Origin: Candidatus Parcubacteria bacterium
Lineage (GTDB): Bacteria > Patescibacteriota > Patescibacteriia > PEXW01
DNA length: 64,000 nucleotides
Assembly (NCBI GenBank): GCA_003597955.1
Contig: QZJU01000021.1
Coordinates: forward strand, 1 to 64,000
Reading direction: 5' to 3'
Shown here: piece by piece, positions 40,587 to 49,149 of the stretch
Layout: each line of letters begins with the position of its first letter
Numbering within the stretch: position 1 is the stretch's first letter
Notes under the pieces: model-generated
The model's database searches: none
Told to the model about the DNA's origin: nothing
Seen by the model: only the letters and a program-made list of their open reading frames with translations
Position numbers and translations under genes: made by a program

Positions 40587-42455
40587 TCATTGGGTTCCGC
40601 TGGCATGCGAAAGGATTAAGCGGTCCCGTGTGCTGAAAAAATTAAGTACGCCCAAACGGGAAAAATTCGTGCTTTTAAAAACCGTGATTTTCGGCTGGAC
40701 CGTGCCGCCATAGCTGGCCAGAAAATCCGCTTTGCCGTCGTAATCAAAATCTGCCGCGCTTAAACGCACGCCTGCCCGCTCGACGGTTCGGAAGGCGCGG
40801 TAATCCGGCCGCAGTTTTACGATATTGGTGCCGCGCAAGGCAAATACCCTGACAATCGGCGCATAGTTTCTTAGCGGGCCCACAATTATTTCCGCAGTAT
40901 TGTCTCCGGCCAAATCTGCCGTGGTAATTTCCAAACCAGAATTTGCCGAATCCAAAATATTGTTTTTCGCCGCGATCTGCCTAAGCCCCGTGCCTTGCAA
41001 GCGAAAAATCCTCAACATCCGGCTGCCAGTTCCAGCTGGCGCGGTAATGATTTCATCCCGGCCGTCCGCGTTTAAATCTCCGCCGGCCAGGCTGATGCCA
41101 TTGCGATAACCTGAAGCTTCGGCGTTGAATTCTCTATAAATCTGGGTATAGCGGCTTTGTCGGAAACCAAAAATCCTCACATTCGGCGTGCCTCTTTGTT
41201 TGGCCACAATTATTTCCGCGCTGTTGTCGCCGTTCACATCGGCCAAGGCCAAATTAACCCCGTCGCGATAAGCCGGACCATAAGGCAGAAAGGTGGCGAC
41301 AAGCGAACCATCGGGCCGGAAAATTTTCACCTGGCCTTGGCGGCCGCCATTGGGAGCCACAACGATTTCGCTTTGGCCGTCTTTGCCCAGGTCGCCCGCG
41401 ACCACTTGCATGCCGTTGCGAAAGCTGGTTTCAAAGGCGCTGAATTCTTTTTGCAAAACGCCGTTGAAATCCTGAACCCGGATTGTAGGCGCACTGCCGC
41501 GTTCCACGGCGGCGACCAAAAAAGTGTTTAAGCGCACAGTAAAGGACACGCTGGCCACCGAGGGATCAATGTTTCCGGCTTGGTCGCGGCTGCGCACATA
41601 AAAAGTGTGTTCGCCGTTTTTCAAATTATCAATAACGATCGAAGTTTGCGTAGTCCAGTTTGACCAACCCAGGTTATCCAGCCGAAAGCTAAAGCTCAGA
41701 TTCTCGGCCGCAGTCACATCATCCAGCCCTGTCCAGGTAAAAGTGAATGTCGGCCGGGTTTGTGTGGCCGTGGGCGCGGCGGTTATTGCGGAATTCGGCG
41801 CGACCGAATCTGCGTTTTGATCCATGGGCTGGTCCACGGAACAGCTCCGGCTCTGCGTCGGTTGATTGGTTTGCGTGCCGCACGCCGCCTGGTCAGTGCA
41901 AGTTCGGGTTTGCTGGCCGTCTGTGCAAGCGGTCCAGGCTGTGCAGGTCCAGTTTTCGACGCACAGCGGAAAAGAAACTGCGGCAGTTTTTTTGGAAGCG
42001 ATGTTGGATATCGCGGAAAGATTGCCGGCTTCGTCCGAGGTTTTTAAGGCAAAATAATAATTCTGATTTGGCTGGAGATTGGCAACCAGCAGACTTTCGG
42101 TCTGGCCAGCGGGCTTTGGGGTTGGGGGATTGGCTAGCGGGGTTGCCAATGCCCAGCTTGCTTCGGAAATCGCAGTTGTGTTGTAGCGGATTTGGTAGGC
42201 GGTAGCCTGGCCCGTATTGCCGTCATCACCCGGCGCTGTCCAGGTTAAAGTAATGGAATTGGTAGCGTCATCAACCGCGGCTTTGACCGTCGGCCCCAGA
42301 TATTCCGGCGCCTGAAAGTCCGGACTCGTGGCTTGCGCAAAAAATACGGCTGAAGCCAAGCCTGCCCAAAACAAAACAATCGCCAAAGCTAAAATTGGGT
42401 GGACGCTGACCTTATTTTTTATTTCAGTTTGAGCGATAAAAGTCACAGGGCGCAT
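40587..42455 (-). CDS. Secreted FN3/FG-GAP surface protein
   Basis: 622 residues. N-terminal membrane/signal helix (about 20-42), a fibronectin type III domain (about 55-158), a cysteine-rich thrombospondin-like module (about 163-205, CVENWTCTAWTACTDGQQTRTC), a linker, an Ig-like domain (about 215-308, SFRLDNLGW to DQAGNIDPS), then about six FG-GAP/VCBS-type repeats (about 315-600; GDLNADGRDEI, ADVNGDNSAEI, ADFDYDGKADF) whose D-x-[ND]-x-D loops would bind calcium. Inferred role: cell-surface adhesion. A hairpin just before the stop region may terminate it. Confidence 0.82.
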   Translation of the reverse strand: MRPVTFIAQTEIKNKVSVHPILALAIVLFWAGLASAVFFAQATSPDFQAPEYLGPTVKAAVDDATNSITLTWTAPGDDGNTGQATAYQIRYNTTAISEASWALATPLANPPTPKPAGQTESLLVANLQPNQNYYFALKTSDEAGNLSAISNIASKKTAAVSFPLCVENWTCTAWTACTDGQQTRTCTDQAACGTQTNQPTQSRSCSVDQPMDQNADSVAPNSAITAAPTATQTRPTFTFTWTGLDDVTAAENLSFSFRLDNLGWSNWTTQTSIVIDNLKNGEHTFYVRSRDQAGNIDPSVASVSFTVRLNTFLVAAVERGSAPTIRVQDFNGVLQKEFSAFETSFRNGMQVVAGDLGKDGQSEIVVAPNGGRQGQVKIFRPDGSLVATFLPYGPAYRDGVNLALADVNGDNSAEIIVAKQRGTPNVRIFGFRQSRYTQIYREFNAEASGYRNGISLAGGDLNADGRDEIITAPAGTGSRMLRIFRLQGTGLRQIAAKNNILDSANSGLEITTADLAGDNTAEIIVGPLRNYAPIVRVFALRGTNIVKLRPDYRAFRTVERAGVRLSAADFDYDGKADFLASYGGTVQPKITVFKSTNFSRLGVLNFFSTRDRLILSHASGTQ

Positions 42456-42568
42456 TAAATCACTGTATTTTTATTTTTAGTATTTGAATCATAACAGATT
42501 TTTGTGAATTTGTCAAAAAGTGAATCCGTGATAATCTTTAAGTGCTTAAAAAATAATCAAAAAATTTT

Positions 42569-42808
42569 ATGCCAACCATTCATAATCACCAGATTGACGG
42601 AGACTCAGACGGCCTGCACGCCATTAAACAATTGGACAGCGAAGAATTTGAAGTTCTTTTCGAGCACGCCAAAAGGCACGGGGAGGCGAATTTTGAAGGC
42701 ACCATAAAGGGCAAAAGGCTGAATTTTAAATTAATCCGAGAATCCGACGGCACCCACCGCGTGGAAAGCGAGGGCAAGGAAAGTTCCCACACCAGCGGCT
42801 GGTTTTGA
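42569..42808 (+). CDS. Small acidic/histidine-rich hypothetical protein
   Basis: 79 residues. Alternating strands, KQLDSEEFEVLFEHAKRHGEANFEG then KRLNFKLIRESDGTHRVES, with nine histidines; no signal peptide. Its stop codon overlaps the possible TTG start of the translin-like gene, so the two are probably co-translated. Unknown function. Confidence 0.6.
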   Translation: MPTIHNHQIDGDSDGLHAIKQLDSEEFEVLFEHAKRHGEANFEGTIKGKRLNFKLIRESDGTHRVESEGKESSHTSGWF

Positions 42809-42819
42809 TCATAGCGAAA

Positions 42820-43383
42820 ATGAAATTATTTAAGCGCTTAAAAAAAGATCTAGACAGACAAAAGTCTTTTCGGGAAAAAGTCATCAGCGAATCCCGCAAA
42901 GCTCTGCAAGATTCCAAATTAGCAATTTTTTCCGTCCACCGGTATGAAACAAAGAATGCGCAAAAATTACTGGCCGAGGCAGAAAAAATTTTGAAAAAAG
43001 TTTTAAACGAAAGCAAAAGCGAACCGAAATTTTTGAATGACGGCAATATTTTGGCGGCCTTGGAAGAATACGGCGAAGCCTGGCTGGTTCTGGAATTCGC
43101 TAACGGCAAGAAACTGAATTTCCCAAAGCGCCCCGAATTGCCGCCCGATCAAAAAGTCGGCGCATTAGCCGATTTCACCGGGGAAATGGTGAGGTTGGCA
43201 ATTTTAGAAGCGACCCAGCGGAATGCTAAGAGGGTCGAAGAAATTTATAAAAGCGTTCACGAAGTGGTTAAACACTTGGCCGAAGCCGACTTAACCGGCC
43301 CAAGCCGCCAGAAATTCGACGACGCCAAAAGAAACCTAAAACGCCTGGAAGAAATTCGTTACGATCTAAGTTTGCGGAAATAG
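42820..43383 (+). CDS. Translin-family protein
   Basis: 187 residues from ATG (a TTG start five codons earlier is possible). All-helical. Translin-like features are SFREKVISESRKALQDSKLAIFSVHR at the start, the middle LAALEEYGEAWLVLEFANGK and PPDQKVGALADFTGEMVRLAI, matching the conserved LADLTGE region. Known: translin/TRAX proteins form octameric rings that bind RNA or single-stranded DNA; some prokaryotic members exist. Nuclease residues of TRAX cannot be confirmed here. Inferred role: nucleic-acid binding. Confidence 0.7.
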   Translation: MKLFKRLKKDLDRQKSFREKVISESRKALQDSKLAIFSVHRYETKNAQKLLAEAEKILKKVLNESKSEPKFLNDGNILAALEEYGEAWLVLEFANGKKLNFPKRPELPPDQKVGALADFTGEMVRLAILEATQRNAKRVEEIYKSVHEVVKHLAEADLTGPSRQKFDDAKRNLKRLEEIRYDLSLRK

Positions 43384-43404
43384 AATACAAATGACCGGAT
43401 CCAT

Positions 43405-43475
43405 GAACGCGGGCTGGGACGCCCGCGTTCGGAAAGCGGGTGAGTAAGTTATTTTGCTCAATCGCGGGCGTCCCA
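43405..43475. repeat. Palindromic element after the translin-like gene
   Basis: A perfect 13-bp inverted repeat TGGGACGCCCGCG/CGCGGGCGTCCCA (43415 and 43463) overlaps a second hairpin GAACGCGGG/CCCGCGTTC. Confidence 0.7.
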
Positions 43476-43506
43476 ATCCGCGAGGTCTTTTATGAAAACA
43501 AAATAA

Positions 43507-43535
43507 TGCCTCTGAAAGTTTCAGAGGCATTTTTG
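43507..43535. terminator. Bidirectional terminator (translin-like gene and RNA candidate)
   Basis: A perfect stem ATGCCTCTGAAA/TTTCAGAGGCAT, with a T run rightwards and U-rich sequence leftwards. Confidence 0.85.
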
Positions 43536-43761
43536 AACAGAATGAACGGGCGGAATTTTTGGGAGGTCTTTTTCCGCAAAGCCTTGAGTCTTTCGACTCG
43601 ATTGCATTCGTATCGTTCTTTACGAATATTCAACCAGCGGGTATCTATCGCTAGGCGATCATGACCTCGGAAAGGACAATGAACATAGGGCTTACCTCCG
43701 CAATGTCCAGTATCGGGTTCTTATGCTTAGTTCCGTCTGGTGACAAGCGAGGGCGTCGGTT
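43536..43761 (-). ncRNA. Structured non-coding RNA candidate
   Basis: A non-coding stretch with its own leftward promoter and a terminator at its end. Read leftwards it folds into successive hairpins: GGACATTG/CATTGTCC (one mismatch), TCGC/GCGA, ATTCGTA/TACGAAT and GAGTC/GACTC with a GAAA tetraloop, and GAGGTC can pair with GACCTC further on. About 225-260 nt. Known RNAs were considered: RNase P, tmRNA and SRP signatures were not matched; a 6S-type RNA is possible from size and shape. Identity unresolved. Confidence 0.6.
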
Positions 43762-43767
43762 AAACCT

Positions 43768-43796
43768 AATTTACCAACAAAATTCGCTAGCGTCAA
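43768..43796 (-). promoter_or_regulatory. Promoter of the RNA candidate
   Basis: Leftward -35 TTGACG (43791-43796), a 17-bp spacer and -10 TAAATT (43768-43773); predicted start near 43761. Confidence 0.7.
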
Positions 43797-43863
43797 TTTA
43801 GAATTAAAGTGACTCCAAAATGATTATCTGGGCAAGGGAAGGGCGTGCTAAAATACTTCTACT

Positions 43864-45906
43864 ATGTCAAAGTTTGTCCTGAAAAAGTCCCCGATTAAAC
43901 CCTTAAAAATCGATTACGCCAAAGAATTGAACGCCGAGCAATTGGCGGTCGTCCAGAACGGCGACGGGCCGGTTTTGGTTTTAGCCGGGGCAGGTTCGGG
44001 CAAAACCCGCACCATTGTCTACCGCGTGGCCTGGCTTTTGGAGCACGGGGTTTCACCTAACAGAATTTTATTGGTGACATTCACCAACAAGGCGGCGAAG
44101 GAAATGCTGGTCCGCGTCCAAGAATTATTGGGCGATGTGCCCAGCCCGATTTGGGGCGGGACTTTTCACCATGTCGCCAACCGAATTTTAAGAAAATACG
44201 CTAAATTGGTGGGCCGCACTTCAAATTTTTCCATTTTAGACGAAGAAGACAGCCGGAGCCTAGTGGCGGCCTGCCTTTCAGATTTAAACATCGATACCCG
44301 GCAAAAACGTTTTCCTTCGGCCTCGGTAGTCCAGCATTTAATTTCTTTTGTCCGGAACACCCAGGCTGATCTGGCCGAAATTGTTGCCGGCAAGTTGCCG
44401 AATTCCAACCACGCCGCGGATCAAATTAAGGAGATCGCCAAGCGATACGAAGCCCGGAAGCAGAAACAGAATTCCATGGATTTTGACGATTTGTTGGTGT
44501 TGTTTCTGAAATTATTGACCGACCACGCTGAAGCCAGGAAAAGGCTGCAAGAGCAATTCCAATATGTTTTAGTTGATGAATTTCAGGACACCAACGCCCT
44601 TCAGGGTCAGATCGTTAAAAATTTGGCGGACAAGCACGGGAATTTACTGGTGGTGGGCGATGACGCGCAGAGCATCTATGCTTTCCGCGGGGCGGATATA
44701 AATAATATCCTGGAATTTCCAAAGAATTTTCCCCAAACCAAGGAATTCAAACTCCAAACCAACTACCGTTCCGTTCCGGAAGTTTTAAACGTGGCCAACG
44801 CGGTGATTGCCTATAATGTCGAACAGTACCAAAAGGTATTAAAGCCAAATCGTTCGGGCGGCGAGCGGCCAAAATTAGCGCCCTGCCGCGATGAGAATCA
44901 AGAAGCGGCATACATTGCCCAGCGGGTTTTGGAATTCCAGGCCACGGGCATGAAATTAGCCGAGATTGCGGTTTTGGTAAGGGCCGTAAGCCATACCCAG
45001 GCGATTGAATTTGAACTGGCCAAGCGCGAAATCCCGTACCTGGTTCGCGGTGGTTTGCGGTTTTTTGAAAGGGCGCATATAAAGGATGTGGTTTCTCACC
45101 TAAAAATTTTGGCCAACCCCAATGACGAAGTCGCCTGGTTGCGGGCTTTGGGTTTGCAGGTCGGCGTTGGTCCGAAAACCGCCACCGAGGTTTTTTTAAG
45201 GTTACAAGAAAAGAATATTGGGGTTAAAGAATTGGCCAAAGTTAACTTTACGGAATTAGTCGACCGCCGCGCCAACCGGGGCATAGAAATTTTTCAAAAA
45301 ACCTTGCGCTTAATGCTGGTCGCCGGCTATAAGGATAAAAAAACCGGGGAAACCGTTTTCGCCCCCCAAGATTTAATTAGGATTATTGCCACCAGCGATT
45401 ATGTGGATTATTTGCGGAGCCAATATCCGAACGCTGACGAAAGGCTGCAGGACTTGGAGCAGCTGGCCTTGTTTGCGGGAAAATACAAGTCTTTGAATTC
45501 TTTTTTGGCGGATGTCAGTTTGCAGGAAGCATTTAGCGCGGGCGCGGCAGTTTCGGCCGAAAACGATGACGCGCTTATCTTATCCACCGTGCATCAAGCC
45601 AAAGGCCTTGAATGGGAAGCGGTTTTCGTGCCGCGTTTGACCGAGGGCGGCTTCCCTAATGCGCGGGCCTTGGATGAGCCTATGGGCATTGAAGAAGAAC
45701 GGCGACTTTTTTACGTAGCGGTCACGCGCGCTAAAACTTGGCTGACTTTGACTTACCCGCTTTTGCTAAATCCCGCTGGCTCGATGATTCTGACTCGGCC
45801 GTCCAGGTTCATTGAAGAAGTTCCGGAAAGCCAACTGGATCGGGTTGAGATTGAAGAAGAAGCTTTTGGCGAATGGGACGGCACTGAACGCATTATTCAA
45901 ATCTAA
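43864..45906 (+). CDS. UvrD/PcrA-type DNA helicase
   Basis: 680 residues. Superfamily 1A motifs in order: Q motif LNAEQLAVVQ, Walker A LAGAGSGKTRT (about 40-50), TFTNKAAKEM, motif II VDEFQDTN (about 236), GDDAQSIYAFRGA, QTNYRS, and motifs V-VI STVHQAKGLEWEAVFVP and EERRLFYVAVTRA. It lacks the C-terminal Tudor-like tail of PcrA. Role: 3'-5' helicase in mismatch and excision repair. Extended -10 TGCTAAAAT lies nine bases before ATG, so probably leaderless. Convergent with the 2H gene. Confidence 0.93.
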   Translation: MSKFVLKKSPIKPLKIDYAKELNAEQLAVVQNGDGPVLVLAGAGSGKTRTIVYRVAWLLEHGVSPNRILLVTFTNKAAKEMLVRVQELLGDVPSPIWGGTFHHVANRILRKYAKLVGRTSNFSILDEEDSRSLVAACLSDLNIDTRQKRFPSASVVQHLISFVRNTQADLAEIVAGKLPNSNHAADQIKEIAKRYEARKQKQNSMDFDDLLVLFLKLLTDHAEARKRLQEQFQYVLVDEFQDTNALQGQIVKNLADKHGNLLVVGDDAQSIYAFRGADINNILEFPKNFPQTKEFKLQTNYRSVPEVLNVANAVIAYNVEQYQKVLKPNRSGGERPKLAPCRDENQEAAYIAQRVLEFQATGMKLAEIAVLVRAVSHTQAIEFELAKREIPYLVRGGLRFFERAHIKDVVSHLKILANPNDEVAWLRALGLQVGVGPKTATEVFLRLQEKNIGVKELAKVNFTELVDRRANRGIEIFQKTLRLMLVAGYKDKKTGETVFAPQDLIRIIATSDYVDYLRSQYPNADERLQDLEQLALFAGKYKSLNSFLADVSLQEAFSAGAAVSAENDDALILSTVHQAKGLEWEAVFVPRLTEGGFPNARALDEPMGIEEERRLFYVAVTRAKTWLTLTYPLLLNPAGSMILTRPSRFIEEVPESQLDRVEIEEEAFGEWDGTERIIQI

Positions 45907-45909
45907 AAA

Positions 45910-45940
45910 AATCCCGTCAAGTTTTTTGGTTGACGGGATT
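45910..45940 (-). terminator. Terminator of the 2H phosphoesterase gene
   Basis: The stem AATCCCGTCAA with TTGACGGGATT is followed leftwards by a U run; it also lies just past the helicase stop. Confidence 0.82.
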
Positions 45941-45948
45941 AGGCAGGA

Positions 45949-46452
45949 TCAGTTGAGCGTCCGCCAGCCTCTGTCCCCGGAATTTTTGCAATAGACGCTT
46001 AACTGGCGAGGTATGAAATTTCCCTTGAAATCAGAGGTGGTCAACTCGGTCAGCAATTGGTCGAGTGATTCGCCCAGCACATTTCTGGCGACGGTAATAT
46101 GAAAAGTTGAGGTTTCATCCTGAAAAGGGCTAAGTTTAGGCAGCACCCGGCAAACCGCGTCCTGGGCCGTTTGCAGAGTTTTGCCTTCGCAGCCGAGGTA
46201 AACCACGTTCTCCTGGTCCCCAGACATAAAGGTGTTGGCTCCGCCGTATTTAACCGCCGAGTTGACGACCTCAAGTCTGGCAATTTCTTGCAGGGCCGCC
46301 TGTTGTTCGGCGCCTAAATTGAAAGGCCGAATGATGGTAATGTGCGGGGGCAGGCTCGGGTCTGCGTTGGGCTGAAAATTTTTGCGAAGCGCGAGAATGC
46401 GCTTGGTCAGAATTTCTGGCAACAAAAAAACAATCACATACTTGGTTTCCAT
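45949..46452 (-). CDS. 2H phosphoesterase (LigT / 2'-5' RNA ligase-like)
   Basis: 167 residues from the ATG of METKYVIVF, which follows ATGGAGG closely. The two catalytic HxT motifs are present: PPHITIIRP (about 36-44) and TFHITVAR (about 117-124). Known: 2H enzymes open cyclic phosphates or act on 2'-5' RNA bonds. Substrate unknown. Promoter TTGACA (46520-46525), 16-bp spacer, TAGGGT (46498-46503). Length typical. Confidence 0.85.
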   Translation of the reverse strand: METKYVIVFLLPEILTKRILALRKNFQPNADPSLPPHITIIRPFNLGAEQQAALQEIARLEVVNSAVKYGGANTFMSGDQENVVYLGCEGKTLQTAQDAVCRVLPKLSPFQDETSTFHITVARNVLGESLDQLLTELTTSDFKGNFIPRQLSVYCKNSGDRGWRTLN

Positions 46453-46497
46453 TTTTCCTCCATGAACCATGTTTAATTTTTTTAGTTTTATCTAAAT

Positions 46498-46525
46498 ACC
46501 CTAGCAAACCCTGGAAATTTGTCAA
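46498..46525 (-). promoter_or_regulatory. Promoter of the 2H phosphoesterase gene
   Basis: Leftward TTGACA, 16-bp spacer, TAGGGT; a member of the TAGG-type -10 group in this window. Confidence 0.65.
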
Positions 46526-46570
46526 AGGCCAATGTTAAAAAGCTACGGAATAAATTATAATCAAGACAAC

Positions 46571-47857
46571 ATGCCTACCCACAAAACTCAAGATTTATTT
46601 GATCAAAGATTGGAAAAAGAATTCGGACGCCACGCGCCCTTGGCCGACCGGATGCGGCCGGAAAAACTGGAGGATTTTTTCGGCCAAACGGAGATAATCG
46701 GCCAGGGCAAGCTGTTGCGCCAAGCCATTGAAAACGACGAAATTTTTTCCATAATTTTCTGGGGGCCGCCGGGCAGCGGCAAAACCACTTTAGCCAGGAT
46801 TATCGCCAAACTGACCAAGTCGCATTTTGAACAAATTTCGGCCGTAACTTCGGGCCTGGCGGATTTACGGGCGTTGGTCAAGCAGGCGCTGGAGAGGCGG
46901 AAGTTCCAGAATTTACGGACCATTCTTTTTGTGGATGAAATTCATCGCTGGAACAAAGCCCAGCAGGATTCATTTTTGCCTTATGTGGAAAACGGCACCA
47001 TTACTTTAATAGGCGCCACCACAGAAAACCCGTCTTTTGAAGTGATTTCGCCGCTGCTTTCCCGCGCCCGGGTTTTTGTTTTGGAAAGGCTGGGCGTTCC
47101 GGAATTATCCAGAATTGTGAAGCGCGCTTTATTGGATAAAGAAAGAGGTTTGGGCAAGGAAAAAATTAAGCTTGAGGCCAAGGGCATAGATGTTTTATTG
47201 GCCGGATCAAACGGCGATGCCCGGACTTTATTAAATGCTCTGGAAATCGCGGTCAAAGCCACAGCCAAAGACGCAAAAGGCGTTAAACATATTAAAACCC
47301 AGACCGTGGAAGAAGCTTTGCAGCACAAAGCTTTAATGTTCGATAAAAAAGGCGAAGAGCATTACAATGTGATTTCGGCTTTCATTAAATCCATGCGCGG
47401 GTCAGATCCGGACGCGAGCTTGTATTGGTTGAATCGTTTGGTGGAGGCCGGGGAAGATCCGGAATTCATTGCCCGGCGCATGGTGGTTTTTGCTTCGGAA
47501 GATGTGGGCTTGGCTGATCCAAATGCGCTTGCCGTGGCCGTGAATGTTTTTCAAGCCGTGAAGCTAATCGGCTATCCCGAATGCCAGATAAATTTGGCTC
47601 ACGGCGTGGTTTACTTGGCATTAACTCCGAAAAACAACACGGCCTATATGGGCTTAATGAACGCCAAGCAAGACGTGAAAGATACTTTAAATGAGCCCGT
47701 GTCTTTGCATTTGCGCAACGCGGTCACGGATTTGATGAAAGATTTGGGCTATCACAAAGGTTATAAATACAGCCATGATTATGATAAAGAGGAGGGTAAA
47801 CAGGAATATTTGCCAAAGAAATTAGTAGGTCGGAAGTATTTTTTTCCAAAAAAATGA
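46571..47857 (+). CDS. rarA: Replication-associated recombination protein A (RarA/MgsA)
   Basis: 428 residues from the ATG of MPTHKTQDLF. AAA+ ATPase: PLADRMRPEKLEDFFGQ, Walker A WGPPGSGKTT (about 63-72), Walker B ILFVDEIHRWNKAQQD (about 119-134), sensor GATTENPSFEV, then the family C-terminal region (YNVISAFIKSMRGSDPDASLYWL, HGVVYLALTPKNN). Role: clamp-loader-like ATPase acting at stalled forks with SSB. TATAAT ends nine bases before ATG. The stop overlaps the RAYT start by four bases. Confidence 0.95.
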   Translation: MPTHKTQDLFDQRLEKEFGRHAPLADRMRPEKLEDFFGQTEIIGQGKLLRQAIENDEIFSIIFWGPPGSGKTTLARIIAKLTKSHFEQISAVTSGLADLRALVKQALERRKFQNLRTILFVDEIHRWNKAQQDSFLPYVENGTITLIGATTENPSFEVISPLLSRARVFVLERLGVPELSRIVKRALLDKERGLGKEKIKLEAKGIDVLLAGSNGDARTLLNALEIAVKATAKDAKGVKHIKTQTVEEALQHKALMFDKKGEEHYNVISAFIKSMRGSDPDASLYWLNRLVEAGEDPEFIARRMVVFASEDVGLADPNALAVAVNVFQAVKLIGYPECQINLAHGVVYLALTPKNNTAYMGLMNAKQDVKDTLNEPVSLHLRNAVTDLMKDLGYHKGYKYSHDYDKEEGKQEYLPKKLVGRKYFFPKK

Positions 47858-48402
47858 AATTGCCGCGGTTTAACGAAGCAGGTTATGCGCATTTTGTTAC
47901 GTCTAAAACCTATAAAAGCCGAAAAGTTTTTGACAATAAAGAGTGTTGTGAAATTCTGGTTGAGGATTTGAACTTTTATGCAAAGAAGTTAAATTTTGAA
48001 ATTTTAGGTTATTGCGTGATGCCGGAACACCTTCATTTAATTGTGCAGTGGGATGCGGAGAAACATCCGAAATTAACAATTTCGAAAATAATGCAAGCGA
48101 TAAAAAACCATTCTGCAAAAGAAATCGCTTTTTATTTAAAAACGGGTAGGCGAAAGCCCTCGCTTTCGCCATATTCAAAAGACGCGAGCGAGGGCTCGCG
48201 TCTACCCGCGAACTATAAATGGCTTGATCGTGGTTTAGTCCATACTAATTCGCTTGTAAAAATCTGGCAAGCCTCATTCTACGACTTCAACATTTATTCG
48301 GAAAGAATTCTTAACCAAAAATACACCTACATTTATTACAACCCGGTCCGCGCGGGCTTGTGTGAAAAGCCCGAGGATTGGCCGTGGACTTCCATCAAAT
48401 AA
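47854..48402 (+). CDS. REP-associated tyrosine transposase (RAYT, Y1/HUH family)
   Basis: 182 residues. The HUH motif is PEHLHLIVQ (His at about 58 and 60). The family C-terminus YIYYNPVRAGLCEKPEDWPWTS is intact, and the catalytic Tyr is probably near residue 134-148. Residues about 97-117 (GRRKPSLSPYSKDASEGSRL) are an insert encoded by two inverted REP hairpins. Known: RAYTs are IS200-related single-copy transposases thought to mobilise REP palindromes. The ATG overlaps the rarA stop, so it is co-translated with a host gene. It looks intact. Confidence 0.9.
   Translation: MKLPRFNEAGYAHFVTSKTYKSRKVFDNKECCEILVEDLNFYAKKLNFEILGYCVMPEHLHLIVQWDAEKHPKLTISKIMQAIKNHSAKEIAFYLKTGRRKPSLSPYSKDASEGSRLPANYKWLDRGLVHTNSLVKIWQASFYDFNIYSERILNQKYTYIYYNPVRAGLCEKPEDWPWTSIK
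48144..48207. repeat. Inverted REP pair (BIME-like) inside the RAYT gene
   Basis: REP1 (48144-48170) is GGGTA then stem GGCGAAAG/CTTTCGCC with loop CCCTCG. REP2, on the other strand (48207-48181), is GGGTA then stem GACGCGAG/CTCGCGTC with the same loop. Differences between the stems are compensatory. GTAG beside the stem matches the known REP tetranucleotide. The spacer is 10 bases. Confidence 0.85.
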
Positions 48403-48429
48403 AAAACCAGTCCCATAAATGAGACTGGT
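48403..48429 (-). terminator. Terminator of the DUF218 gene
   Basis: Stem AACCAGTC with GACTGGTT, U run leftwards, 18 bp after the stop codon. Confidence 0.8.
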
Positions 48430-48446
48430 TAATGAGCGATTTTTCA

Positions 48447-49073
48447 TTATGCAAACTGGAGTTTTGGTAAGTATGGCTCTGGGATTTCCACCAGGTCGCC
48501 CGCTTCAATGTACTTAAGAATACGCTCGATTTCTCCTTCAATCGTCTTGTCCGAAACCACGAAGTTGTTAGGTGGCTGCGGCGAGTACACCCAATAGCGC
48601 AGGTTTTCATTCGCCGGCGCATTTTTAGGTATTGTCCTGGCCACCCGGGCCATGTGATACCAACTGGTGATGACCACAACATTACCTTGGCTGTTGAGAA
48701 TGCGCGGTTCGGTGTTAAGAACCGTGAATTGGGACTTGGTGTTTCCATGAGGCCTGGCCCCGCAATCGACGCAAGCAATGCGTCCAGCTGGAATGTCACA
48801 TTCGAGCGCTGTTTTTAGCATCATGGGGAGCTGATTACGCTCGCCGTTAAGCATGATCCAGGGATTCCGAGAACCCATTGTAAAGTCGAGAACTGCGGCC
48901 GAGTAAATTCTGTCAATATTTTCCTCGCTCCATTCGGCAATGATTCTTCCGCCACGCATCGCCGGTGGCCCTGAAAGCACCATTATGCCAATTGGCGATT
49001 CAAGCGGCAGTATGCGACCGTCCGTTTTGGCAAGCAGGATTTCCCCGCGCAAAGTTTCTGCAGAGATTTTCAA
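48447..49073 (-). CDS. DUF218 / YdcF-like protein
   Basis: 208 residues from TTG at 49073, chosen because TTGGAGG lies six bases before it. DUF218 features: GIMVLSGPPAMRGGRII at the start of the fold, ENIDRIYSAAVLDF, WIMLNGERNQLPMM, then VDCGARPHGNTKSQF and VVVITSWYHMARVARTI, matching the NT...VTSxxHxxRA pattern. No membrane span, unlike ElyC. Known: YdcF-like fold of uncertain function. Promoter TTGACA-17-TAATGT lies at about 49112-49140. Confidence 0.78.
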   Translation of the reverse strand: MKISAETLRGEILLAKTDGRILPLESPIGIMVLSGPPAMRGGRIIAEWSEENIDRIYSAAVLDFTMGSRNPWIMLNGERNQLPMMLKTALECDIPAGRIACVDCGARPHGNTKSQFTVLNTEPRILNSQGNVVVITSWYHMARVARTIPKNAPANENLRYWVYSPQPPNNFVVSDKTIEGEIERILKYIEAGDLVEIPEPYLPKLQFA

Positions 49074-49149
49074 TGTATACCTCCAATATCTCAATTTGTT
49101 TTTTTGAACCGGTTACATTACCATAATTAATATAGCCTGTCAATGCTTT

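Noticed and set aside
43536-43761. RNase P RNA, tmRNA or SRP RNA
   Set aside because: The conserved GAGGAAAGTCC, tRNA-like ends and SRP GGAAGGAAGCAGCC signature were not found on either strand.
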